A stretch of 64,000 bases of DNA, from the NCBI RefSeq assembly GCF_013393945.1, contig NZ_CP040297.1:3814001-3878000 (forward strand). The letters run 5' to 3'. The notes beneath the pieces are model-generated. The model ran no database searches. It was not told the DNA's origin and was given only the letters and a program-made list of their open reading frames with translations. How positions within the stretch are numbered: the stretch's first letter is position 1; the number at the start of each line of letters is the position of its first letter. The position numbers were made by a program, and so were the translations under genes. This stretch comes from Nostoc sp. TCL26-01. Its GTDB lineage: Bacteria > Cyanobacteriota > Cyanobacteriia > Cyanobacteriales > Nostocaceae. Of the stretch, positions 26,228 through 34,001 are shown one piece after another.

Positions 26228-26728
26228 TTAACTTGTCTCTCCTGCTTGTTGAAGTGCAAAGTTGATGACTGTATCACTAAGCCGGATACCTTTGTTTTTC
26301 ATACGTTCAATGGCTTGCTGCATAACAATAGGAAATCCTTCCTCCTTAGCTCGTAATAAAATGCCAATAGAGCCTGTGAGTGAAAGACCACTTAACCTAG
26401 CTATTCTTCTACCTACCGTTTCATCTATGCAGACAGTTTGGATATTTTGATTTAAAGCCAACTGAATTACAGATGCTTCACCTAAATCCAGAGAATTGAG
26501 TAAAAGAGGAGATATATTGAGAGGGCTTGGCGATTTCTCTAACCAATTGGCAACCTCAAATTCTGGTACTGCAAACCCACTTGTACCTCCTGCTATTATT
26601 TCTTGGCAAACTTCAAAAGGAACTAATACTTGAGCGTACAGCGATCGCAATACATCTAAATCACCAATTGCCGCTACTATACTGATTAAGGGAGCAGTGT
26701 TAATAACTATTTTTTCTGTTTTAGGCAT
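26228..26728 (-). CDS. DUF3368 PIN-like toxin
   Basis: The 166-residue protein has a PIN-type RNase layout. It has an N-terminal acidic strand with NTAPLISIVAAIGDLDVL, a middle DLGEASVIQLALNQ with Asp and Glu, and VCIDETVGRRIARLSGL. In the C-terminal half, the LTGSIGILLRAKEEG segment is typical of DUF3368. PIN toxins cut RNA when not held by an antitoxin. The partner UPF0175 gene lies upstream and overlaps by 8 bp, so the two form an operon in antitoxin-first order. Confidence 0.87.
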   Translation of the reverse strand: MPKTEKIVINTAPLISIVAAIGDLDVLRSLYAQVLVPFEVCQEIIAGGTSGFAVPEFEVANWLEKSPSPLNISPLLLNSLDLGEASVIQLALNQNIQTVCIDETVGRRIARLSGLSLTGSIGILLRAKEEGFPIVMQQAIERMKNKGIRLSDTVINFALQQAGETS

Positions 26729-26975
26729 TCTCTAAATCAGTCAGCAGTTCATCTTCTGTTAAATCAATCATCGTTACACCATAATGATGTAAATTGAGTA
26801 AAAAAGAAACTCTATCAGTGCCTACTAATTCAGCTGCCATACCTGAAGATAGACGTTTCATTTCAAAGAGTTTTACCGCCATTGCCCATTTAGCTTCTTG
26901 TTCAAACTGTTCTCGTGTCTTTTGTAAGGCATCAGGAAGTGTTGCTGGGTAGTCTATTTTCAGTTGTAATGACAT
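26721..26975 (-). CDS. UPF0175 antitoxin
   Basis: The 84-residue protein matches the UPF0175 family. KWAMAVKLFEMKRLSSGMAAELVGTDRVSFLLNL (about 29-62) includes a helix-turn-helix-like element with the signature SSGxAAELxGxxRxxFL. It ends in VTMIDLTEDELLTDL. These proteins bind and repress the PIN-like toxin encoded just downstream. It is the first gene of the pair; its start lies 278 bp from the divergent chlI start. Confidence 0.9.
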   Translation of the reverse strand: MSLQLKIDYPATLPDALQKTREQFEQEAKWAMAVKLFEMKRLSSGMAAELVGTDRVSFLLNLHHYGVTMIDLTEDELLTDLENA

Positions 26976-27252
26976 AGGCTGATCACTAGTTTATTGGAAA
27001 TACCCATTGTTCATACCGAATCAATATCCTTTTTCATAATAAGCGCCATCCTGAAGACATGGGGAGTAAGGAAATTGAAGAATTTTTAACACATCTTGCG
27101 GGCTAGAAGCCCATCCCAAAAGAGAAAGGGGGCGAATTGCGTTGGCGTTAGCCTACCGCTTGCGGTATTGTGAATTGATTTAATCTTCTCCGCACCCCCA
27201 GCTGTGTCACAATAAAAGACTGTAATCAGAAAAATATTGTTAAGGTAATTTA

Positions 27253-28377
27253 GTGACTCCAACTGCTCAACCCACGGCAAGTGCGCGTCGCGTGGTATTC
27301 CCATTTACGGCAATTGTGGGCCAGGAAGAAATGAAACTGGCGCTACTATTAAACGTGATTGATCCCAAAATCGGTGGTGTAATGATTATGGGCGATCGCG
27401 GTACAGGTAAATCCACAACCATCCGGGCGCTGGCTGACCTATTGCCAGAAATCCCAGTAGTTGCCAATGACCCCTTCAATAGTGACCCCAGCGACCCCGA
27501 CTTGATGAGTGATGAAGTCCGCCAAAAAGCTGACCAAGGGGCAGAAATTCCCATCGAACTGAAAAAAGTCCAAATGGTAGACTTGCCGCTAGGGGCGACA
27601 GAAGACCGGGTTTGCGGTACTATCGATATCGAAAAAGCCTTGTCTGAAGGTGTGAAAGCCTTTGAACCAGGACTACTCGCTAAAGCAAATAGGGGTATTC
27701 TCTACGTCGATGAAGTTAACTTACTTGATGACCACTTGGTAGACGTGTTACTCGACTCGGCGGCTAGTGGTTGGAACACCGTAGAACGGGAAGGTATTTC
27801 TATCCGCCACCCAGCCCGGTTTGTTCTCGTTGGTTCCGGTAACCCTGAAGAAGGCGAACTGCGTCCCCAACTCCTCGACCGTTTTGGAATGCACGCCGAA
27901 ATCCACACAGTCAAAGAACCAGCTTTAAGAGTGCAAATCGTCGAACAAAGGTCAGAATTTGACCAAAATCCCCCCGTATTTTTAGAAAAATACAAACCCG
28001 AACAAGAATCACTCCAACAAAAAATCGTCAACGCCCAAAATCTATTACCAGAAGTCAAGCTTGATTATGACTTACGGGTGAAAATTTCCGAAGTTTGTTC
28101 AGAACTAGACGTAGACGGTCTGCGGGGTGATATCGTCACCAACCGCGCCGCCAAAGCCCTCACCGCTTACGAAGGACGCACCGAAGTCACAGTAGACGAC
28201 ATCCGCCGTGTCATTACCCTATGTCTGCGTCACCGCCTCCGCAAAGACCCCCTAGAAGCCATCGATTCTGGTTACAAGGTAGAAAAAGCCTTCGCCCGCG
28301 TCTTTGGTGTAGAGTTGTCAGAGGATGATGCTACTCAAAGAAATGGCGCAGGTCAAGTAAAAACAGGTGTTCGCTAG
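27253..28377 (+). CDS. chlI: Magnesium chelatase ATPase subunit I
   Basis: The AAA+ subunit drives insertion of Mg into protoporphyrin IX with ChlD and ChlH, the first committed step of chlorophyll synthesis. The protein has 374 residues. Walker A is GDRGTGKS at 47-54, Walker B is LYVDEVNLL, and the arginine-rich sensor regions are RFVLVGSGNPEEGELRPQLL and GLRGDIVTNRAAKALTAYEG. The GTG start at 27253 is supported by the family N-terminus (VVFPFTAIVGQEEMKLAL). It is transcribed alone; chlD and chlH are not in the window. Confidence 0.96.
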   Translation: MTPTAQPTASARRVVFPFTAIVGQEEMKLALLLNVIDPKIGGVMIMGDRGTGKSTTIRALADLLPEIPVVANDPFNSDPSDPDLMSDEVRQKADQGAEIPIELKKVQMVDLPLGATEDRVCGTIDIEKALSEGVKAFEPGLLAKANRGILYVDEVNLLDDHLVDVLLDSAASGWNTVEREGISIRHPARFVLVGSGNPEEGELRPQLLDRFGMHAEIHTVKEPALRVQIVEQRSEFDQNPPVFLEKYKPEQESLQQKIVNAQNLLPEVKLDYDLRVKISEVCSELDVDGLRGDIVTNRAAKALTAYEGRTEVTVDDIRRVITLCLRHRLRKDPLEAIDSGYKVEKAFARVFGVELSEDDATQRNGAGQVKTGVR

Positions 28378-28514
28378 TTCTCATCAGTGAACAGTAATTA
28401 CAGCTGAAGTCAGAAAGAAAACGAGACTTCATCCCTGACTCAGTAAAAAACTCCTGTAGTAATAACTGTTCACTCCCTGACTCAGCACTCATTACTCAGC
28501 ACTCAGCACTACTT

Positions 28515-28811
28515 ATGAGACTTTGGCACTCTTGGGTAAATACCTTCATCTTAGCTAGCCAATACAACCCACCCAGATTTGTAGAACTAGTGATGTTGAT
28601 GCTAGCGATCGCCATGTTAGCGATCGCCACAATCATACCAGATAAGCCTTACATGATCCTGGGTTTAAGCTTTGTAGTTGGTGCAGCAACTTCTATATTA
28701 GTCCGAGAAGCGATCGCTCCCTCACCCCAACGCAAAGTTACCCAACTCTCAGCATTATTACTACTGTTCATCAGCCTATACGGTTTTGCCGATTTAATGA
28801 AAACTCTCTAA
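28515..28811 (+). CDS. Small membrane protein of unknown function
   Basis: The 98-residue protein contains three hydrophobic stretches: FVELVMLMLAIAMLAIATII, MILGLSFVVGAATSILV and LSALLLLFISLYGFADLM. The N-terminus is amphipathic (WHSWVNTFILASQYNPPR). Two HIP1 octamers in tandem encode the repeated MLAIA sequence. The gene follows chlI by 137 bp in the same direction, separated by repeat-like CTCAGCACTCA units. Function unknown. Confidence 0.65.
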   Translation: MRLWHSWVNTFILASQYNPPRFVELVMLMLAIAMLAIATIIPDKPYMILGLSFVVGAATSILVREAIAPSPQRKVTQLSALLLLFISLYGFADLMKTL

Positions 28812-28846
28812 TTTAGTCAATAGTCAAAAGTCCATAGCTATATACA

Positions 28847-28882
28847 AATGACCAATGACTAATGACTAATGACTAATGACTA
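28847..28882. repeat. STRR array at the cysK 3' end
   Basis: Five TGACCAA/TGACTAA heptamers (about 28849-28882) abut the stop codon of the minus-strand cysteine synthase gene at 28880. Confidence 0.8.
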
Positions 28883-29854
28883 ACCCATAGACAACCCCTT
28901 AGATTCTAGCCATTCACGGTTGAATATCCGCGATTGATAGCGAGAGCCACTATCACATAAGATAGTGACGATGGTGTGTCCTGGCCCCAACTGCTTGGCT
29001 AAAGCTACAGCCCCTGCCACATTGATCCCAGTCGAACCACCCATCAACAGCCCATCTTTTCGCAGCAATTGGAAAACTACCCGCAAAGCTTCCGGATCAT
29101 CTATTTGTATTGCATCATCAGCCGGCGCACCTTCCATATTAGCTGTGACGCGACTATTGCCAATCCCTTCTGTAATCGAATTGCCTTCTAGTTTTATTTC
29201 CCCAGTCTTGATGTAGCTGTAAAGTCCACTACCCAGGGGATCAGCCACAACGCATTTAATCGCCGGATTTTTTTCTTTCAAGTACAGCGCCACACCTGCA
29301 AATGTCCCACCCGTACCAGTTGATGCTACCCAGCCATCCACTTTACCATCTGTTTGTGTCCAGATTTCTGCCCCTGTGGTTTCGTAATGGGCGCGGCGAT
29401 TAGCTAAATTATCAAACTGATTTGCCCAAATAGCATTATCTAACTCAGCCGCAATTCTACCAGATAGTTTGACATAATTATTTGGGTCTTTGTAAGGTAC
29501 AGCAGGTACAGGACGAACTTCTGCACCTAAAGCTGCCAGAGCATCAATTTTTTCTTGAGATTGGGTGTTAGGAATAATGATCAGGCATTTATAACCTTTA
29601 GCATTGCAAATATGCGCCAGTCCTATCCCCGTATTCCCAGCCGTTCCTTCTACTACAGTTCCGCCGGGTTTGAGTAAACCTTTTTCTTCCGCGTCTTGGA
29701 TAATATATAGTGCAGCACGGTCTTTGACAGAACCACCAGGATTGAGAAACTCAGCTTTACCGAGAATTTCGCAACCTGTTTCTTCACTAAAACTATTTAA
29801 GCGAATCAGAGGTGTATTACCAATAGTGCCTATGAAGCCATTTTTGATATCCAT
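28880..29854 (-). CDS. cysK: Cysteine synthase A (O-acetylserine sulfhydrylase)
   Basis: This PLP enzyme joins O-acetylserine and sulfide to make cysteine. The 324-residue form from ATG 29854 starts with the family sequence IKNGFIGTIGNTPLIRLNSF. The PLP lysine is in NPGGSVKDRAALYII, the substrate loop in EGTAGNTGIGLAH, and the PLP-phosphate loop in STGTGGTFAG. The C-terminal CDSGSRYQSRIFN is present. The loop reads GTAGNTG rather than the commoner TSGNTG, which marks a subgroup. A Met 10 codons upstream (29884) is less likely as start. Confidence 0.93.
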   Translation of the reverse strand: MDIKNGFIGTIGNTPLIRLNSFSEETGCEILGKAEFLNPGGSVKDRAALYIIQDAEEKGLLKPGGTVVEGTAGNTGIGLAHICNAKGYKCLIIIPNTQSQEKIDALAALGAEVRPVPAVPYKDPNNYVKLSGRIAAELDNAIWANQFDNLANRRAHYETTGAEIWTQTDGKVDGWVASTGTGGTFAGVALYLKEKNPAIKCVVADPLGSGLYSYIKTGEIKLEGNSITEGIGNSRVTANMEGAPADDAIQIDDPEALRVVFQLLRKDGLLMGGSTGINVAGAVALAKQLGPGHTIVTILCDSGSRYQSRIFNREWLESKGLSMG

Positions 29855-29918
29855 TGTGCCTTGCTTGATTTGAGTCCATATCAAAATTGTGGCTCATAGT
29901 GGTGACAGGATATACATC

Positions 29919-30264
29919 TTACTTAACTTTAAAAGGAGTTATATCACCTTCATCATCAATCAACGTCATTGAGCCAGGAACTAAGGATGGTAGCAGAGGC
30001 GTAAAGTAGATGAGCAGGACGAGTACTGCTAGTGTTAAATACGAAAACCCGCAACGATAGATTTCGCAAATTTTGCTGATATGGCAAGTTTTTGTCAGAT
30101 GTGATGAAAACATCGAATGGAAATATATTTGCTAAAGCTAAAAGCTCTCGATCTTTTGTACCACGCCAGCCCATATCTTCCACATTGTGAACTGTATGTC
30201 CTACATCTAGGAACGGTTTTTTCAGTTTTTTACTCAGGAGGTTTTCATCAAGCAGAATGAACAC
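29919..30264 (-). pseudogene. DUF5615 PIN-like toxin, probably frameshifted
   Basis: ATG 30264 opens with FILLDENLLSKKLKKPFLDVGHTV and continues DMGWRGTKDRELLALA, then FDVFITSDKNLPYQQNL. This is the DUF5615 order of an acidic N-terminal strand, RGTxDxE and TxDKx elements. The frame then runs off as YASATILSSWLNDVD. The expected family end, TPLLPSLVPGSMTLIDDEGD, lies in the next frame. Dropping one T within CTTTACG near 30010 joins the two as HLLTPLLPSLVPG. The toxin is therefore likely inactive or ends differently. It overlaps its DUF433 partner. Confidence 0.7.
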
Positions 30265-30499
30265 TAGCTTCTCTCTCCTGCTCCAGCATGGCTTTCGCTA
30301 TCGCTTCCAAAACTTGCAATGTTGGTGTTTTCAGATGGGGAAAGTCTTCCAGAAACTCAGCTAAACCTGATTCACCTTCTAGGTAATCAAACAAGGTTTG
30401 TAAGGGAACTCGTGTGCCAACAAACACAGGCACTCCACTCATAATTTCTGGATCGGTATGAATAATACCTTGATCATCAAGAATTTGTTGGATTTTCAT
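30248..30499 (-). CDS. DUF433 antitoxin
   Basis: The 83-residue protein contains the DUF433 signature: IIHTDPEIMSGVPVFVGTRV, then LFDYLEGESGLAEFLEDFP with the DxxxxL/EFLxDFP element. This small helix-turn-helix-like family is the usual partner of DUF5615 PIN-like toxins. It is the first gene of the pair and overlaps the toxin gene by 17 bp. Confidence 0.88.
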   Translation of the reverse strand: MKIQQILDDQGIIHTDPEIMSGVPVFVGTRVPLQTLFDYLEGESGLAEFLEDFPHLKTPTLQVLEAIAKAMLEQEREASVHSA

Positions 30500-30659
30500 A
30501 ACGAGTTCACTAAATAGAATTGATGAAATCCTAGCATTTAGTAAGCTGCGATCGCTTCTAGGCGGGCGGTCATTGCTCCTTTGTCCAGCAAAATGACATA
30601 ATCAGAACAACAAATGCGGGGTTGGCTCTAGATTTTACTGAAAACAGAGTCTTTTTTGA

Positions 30660-30965
30660 TTAAATTTCTATATTTCTTTGTTTCCAATAATTTGGTTTGC
30701 GCTTACCATGTGCGATCGCAATCACCCAAATTACTTCTTCCAGTTCTGTATAAAAAATTATATAGGGAAAACTTTGAACAGCATAACGACGTATTCCTTC
30801 AATCTTGTGTGGGGTTCCCATATTGGGGTTTTGCTGAACTTTCAGAATAACTTTTTCCACTTCAGACAGTAAATCTAGCCCCAAGCCTACTTTTTGATCC
30901 TCATAGTAAGCTATTGCAGCATCAAGCTCCTTTCGAGCTTCGGTGTGAATAACAATAAACTTCAC
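30660..30965 (-). CDS. RelE/ParE family toxin
   Basis: The 101-residue protein has the ParE/RelE fold order. The N-terminal strand and helix are FIVIHTEARKELDAAIAYYEDQKVGLG, at about residues 3-29. VILKVQQNPNMGTPHKIEGIRRYAVQSFPYIIFY (about 44-77) and the final strand VIWVIAIAHGKRKPNYW follow. ParE toxins poison gyrase and RelE toxins cut ribosome-bound mRNA; the sequence looks more ParE-like. The antitoxin gene is directly upstream with a 4-bp overlap. Confidence 0.9.
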   Translation of the reverse strand: MKFIVIHTEARKELDAAIAYYEDQKVGLGLDLLSEVEKVILKVQQNPNMGTPHKIEGIRRYAVQSFPYIIFYTELEEVIWVIAIAHGKRKPNYWKQRNIEI

Positions 30966-31192
30966 GAATATTTTTCTCGTAACTCAGAAAACACTTGAAA
31001 TGATGGTTCTCCAATAGCTACTTGGTGATGAATATTATTTAACCGTTGATTTAATTCTGTATCCCAAGCAGTTTCTGGATTATCTTCTGCACCTTCATCT
31101 AGAGAATGAATTAAAAAGTAAGCAATCTCAGCACGTTCTTTTGCAGACAGATGAGAAAGTTCGAGTTTAAGTTTTTCCGCCGTTTCACTCAT
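30962..31192 (-). CDS. Addiction module antitoxin (TIGR02574-like)
   Basis: The protein has 76 residues from ATG 31192; an in-frame TTG at 31213 is possible but less likely. The sequence LKLELSHLSAKERAEIAYFL, then HSLDEGAEDNPETAWDTEL and RLNNIHHQVAIGEPSFQVF, fits the putative addiction module component family. That family pairs with RelE/ParE toxins. It overlaps the toxin start by four bases and would be translated first. Confidence 0.85.
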   Translation of the reverse strand: MSETAEKLKLELSHLSAKERAEIAYFLIHSLDEGAEDNPETAWDTELNQRLNNIHHQVAIGEPSFQVFSELREKYS

Positions 31193-31478
31193 ACTTTGGG
31201 GTCTCCCCAACAATTTTTATTATAGGATTAACTATCCGATTTTAACTGCTTTATTAGTTTATAGGTAAAGCTAACTTGACTAACTAACAATTCTGCATAA
31301 TTTTTAGTCAAATTTCCGAAAAACGACTAAAATCTATGGAATCTAAGTTCTGAAGTCAGCTTAACAGGTGATCAACACTGTGATTTTACTGTGGCTAATA
31401 AATATTGCTGTGAGTTAATATACATTGTTTTAGTAAGTGTTAAAATTATTAGTAACATCCTCGATGGGGTGGATAGCA

Positions 31479-31805
31479 ATGACATCACAAAGCGATCGCC
31501 ATCAAGAACTTGAGCAAAGAGAACGGATACTACGTCAGAAAGAAGTAGAATTGCGACTCCGCGAACTAGAACAGCAAATTTCGCCAAATGATGTTCCTGT
31601 GCAGAAAACAGTCAAACATCAATCCCCAGATACTCCTAAACCCTGGATGAAAAAAGTTATTTTGGGGGGAAAGTTATTTGCTTTAGGTGTAGCGGCGTTA
31701 GTTGCAGTAAGAATCGCTTCGGTGTTAGCTGGGGTGGTAATTATTGCAGTTTTAGGATGGGTTTGTTACCAGCTATTTTTTGCATCTCGAAACAATAATC
31801 ATTAG
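31479..31805 (+). CDS. Small membrane protein with an N-terminal coiled coil
   Basis: From ATG 31479 the protein has 108 residues. The first about 35 are a highly charged helix (RHQELEQRERILRQKEVELR). A linker (HQSPDTPKPWMKK) follows, then two hydrophobic helices at the end (LGGKLFALGVAALVAVRIAS and LAGVVIIAVLGWVCYQLFF). It precedes the first dynamin-like GTPase by only 16 bp, so the two are probably cotranslated parts of one system, perhaps a membrane adaptor. No family is recognised. In-frame starts at 31437 (GTG) and 31464 are alternatives. Confidence 0.7.
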   Translation: MTSQSDRHQELEQRERILRQKEVELRLRELEQQISPNDVPVQKTVKHQSPDTPKPWMKKVILGGKLFALGVAALVAVRIASVLAGVVIIAVLGWVCYQLFFASRNNNH

Positions 31806-31821
31806 TTAAGGTGTCATTATT

Positions 31822-33903
31822 ATGGTTAATCAAGTCGCCAGTGATAGATTTATCCAAGATTTAGAGCGTGTTGCTCAAGTACGTTCAGAAATTGCCGTTT
31901 GTTTAAACAAACTATCTGACACAATTACCCAAGCTGAACTTGACGGTGACACATCATCAGGAAAGCTAAGTTTAGAAAGAGATTTAGCAGATATTGCTGT
32001 CGCTAGTAAAAATCTGCAAAAAGGTGTATTTCGCCTATTAGTTTTAGGCGATATGAAACGGGGTAAAAGCACATTTCTCAATGCTTTAATTGGGGAAAAC
32101 TTGCTACCTAGTGATGTTAATCCTTGTACGGCAGTATTGACAGTTTTGCGCTATGGTGCAGAGAAGACAGTAACAATCCATTTTAATGATGGCAAGAGTC
32201 CACAAACTTTAGATTTTCAAAGTTTTAAATATAAATATACAATTGATCCATCTGAAGCTAAAAAGTTAGAACAAGAAAAGAAACAAGCATTTCCTGATGT
32301 TGATTACGCAATTGTTGAATATCCTTTAAGTTTCTTAGAGAAAGGCATTGAAATTGTTGATAGTCCTGGATTAAATGATACGGAAGCACGCAACGAATTA
32401 TCTCTAGGTTATGTGAATAACTGTCATGCGATTTTATTTGTCATGCGAGCTTCTCAACCTTGTACTTTAGGTGAACGTCGCTATTTAGAAAATTACATTA
32501 AAGGTAGAGGCTTATCAGTTTTCTTCTTAGTTAATGCTTGGGATCAGGTAAAAGAATCCTTAATTGATCCAGACGATGCAGAAGAATTAAAAGCCTCTGA
32601 AAATAGACTCAGACAAGTTTTTAGAGCTAATTTAAGTGAATATTGCTTTGTCGATGGACAAGACATTTATGATGAAAGAGTGTTTGAACTTTCATCGATT
32701 CAAGCATTGCGACGACGGTTGAAAGATTCCCATGCAGATTTATCAGGGACTGGCTTTCCTGAGTTTATGGGAGCGCTAAATACTTTTCTAACTAGAGAAA
32801 GAGCGATCGCTGAACTACGACAAGTCAGAACATTATCGAGACAAGCTGTTAATCATACCCGCGAAGCCATTGCCAGACGTATACCATTACTCGATCAAGA
32901 TGTTAATGAATTGAAGAAGCGTATTGATTCTGTAGAACCAGAATTTAACAAACTAACGAATATTCGAGATCAGTTTCAAAAAGAAATTCTTACTACCAGA
33001 GATAGCCAATCTAGAGCCATATCGGAATCATTCCGTAGTTACGTACTAGGCTTAGGAAATACCTTTGAAAATGATTTCTTACGCTATCAACCAGAATTAA
33101 ATATTTTGGATTTTCTCAGTAGTGGTAAACGAGAAGCATTTAATGCCGCACTGCAAAAAGCGTTTGAAGAATATATTACAGACAAATTTGCTGCCTGGAC
33201 TTTAACCGCAGAGAAAGATATTAACACAGCTTTTAGAGAACTATCTCGCAGTGCATCAAAATACGGTGCATCCTACAGTCAAGTTACAGACCAAATTACC
33301 GAAAAATTAACTGGACAAAAAGTTAAAGTTAATGCCACAACTACCACAGAAGATGATAACTCCCCCGGTTGGGCAAAATGGGCAATGGGATTGTTATCTT
33401 TGTCTAGGGGAAATTTAGCAGGTGTTGCTTTAGCAGGTGCTGGCTTTGACTGGAAAAACATCTTATTAAATTACTTCACTGTGATTGGTATTGGGGGAAT
33501 CATCACAGCAGTCACAGGTGTATTTCTCGGCCCAATTGGCTTTGCTTTATTGGGTTTAGGTGTTGGCTTTTTACAAGCAGATCAAGCACGGAAGGAGTTA
33601 GTCAAAACTGCTAAAAAAGAGTTGGTTAAATATCTCCCACAAGTAGCACATGAACAATCTCAAACTGTGTATGATGCAGTAAAAGAGTGTTTTGATGCTT
33701 ATGAAAGAGAGGTGAGTAAGCGGATTAATGATGATATTACGGCTCGCAAATCTGAGTTGGATAATTTACTTAAGCAGAAAGAAACACGAGAGATTAATCG
33801 AGAAGGTGAGTTAAATCGGCTGAAGAATTTGCAAGAGGATGTTATTGCTCAGTTGCAAAAAATTGAGGCTGCTTATAGTGGTTTGTTGGCTTATTATAGG
33901 TAA
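31822..33903 (+). CDS. Dynamin-like large GTPase (first of pair)
   Basis: The 693-residue protein has GTP-binding motifs: P-loop GDMKRGKST at 76-84, a Thr (NPCTAVLT) for G2, DSPGLND for G3 and NAWDQ for G4. Helical stalk regions follow. A hydrophobic insert near residues 540-590 (YFTVIGIGGIITAVTGVFLG and IGFALLGLGVGF) would be the membrane paddle, with a final coiled-coil arm. This is the bacterial dynamin-like layout known from Nostoc BDLP, a membrane-remodelling GTPase. It is followed after 98 bp by a second, diverged GTPase. Confidence 0.9.
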   Translation: MVNQVASDRFIQDLERVAQVRSEIAVCLNKLSDTITQAELDGDTSSGKLSLERDLADIAVASKNLQKGVFRLLVLGDMKRGKSTFLNALIGENLLPSDVNPCTAVLTVLRYGAEKTVTIHFNDGKSPQTLDFQSFKYKYTIDPSEAKKLEQEKKQAFPDVDYAIVEYPLSFLEKGIEIVDSPGLNDTEARNELSLGYVNNCHAILFVMRASQPCTLGERRYLENYIKGRGLSVFFLVNAWDQVKESLIDPDDAEELKASENRLRQVFRANLSEYCFVDGQDIYDERVFELSSIQALRRRLKDSHADLSGTGFPEFMGALNTFLTRERAIAELRQVRTLSRQAVNHTREAIARRIPLLDQDVNELKKRIDSVEPEFNKLTNIRDQFQKEILTTRDSQSRAISESFRSYVLGLGNTFENDFLRYQPELNILDFLSSGKREAFNAALQKAFEEYITDKFAAWTLTAEKDINTAFRELSRSASKYGASYSQVTDQITEKLTGQKVKVNATTTTEDDNSPGWAKWAMGLLSLSRGNLAGVALAGAGFDWKNILLNYFTVIGIGGIITAVTGVFLGPIGFALLGLGVGFLQADQARKELVKTAKKELVKYLPQVAHEQSQTVYDAVKECFDAYEREVSKRINDDITARKSELDNLLKQKETREINREGELNRLKNLQEDVIAQLQKIEAAYSGLLAYYR

Positions 33904-34001
33904 GTTTTTTTAACGCAGAGGCACGCGGAGTTTGAAAGAGGTGGGGAGGATTTTTATATCCTCCTTGCTTGTTGGGAGGAAATTTTGAGGGGAGGGGAAG
34001 T

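Noticed and set aside
30538..30633. Minus-strand frame reading QPRICCSDYVILLDKGAM, resembling the end of an ABC transporter ATPase
   Set aside because: The similarity covers only about 15 residues, the frame opens just after a stop, and no Walker or signature motifs are present nearby. It could be chance or a very old relic.
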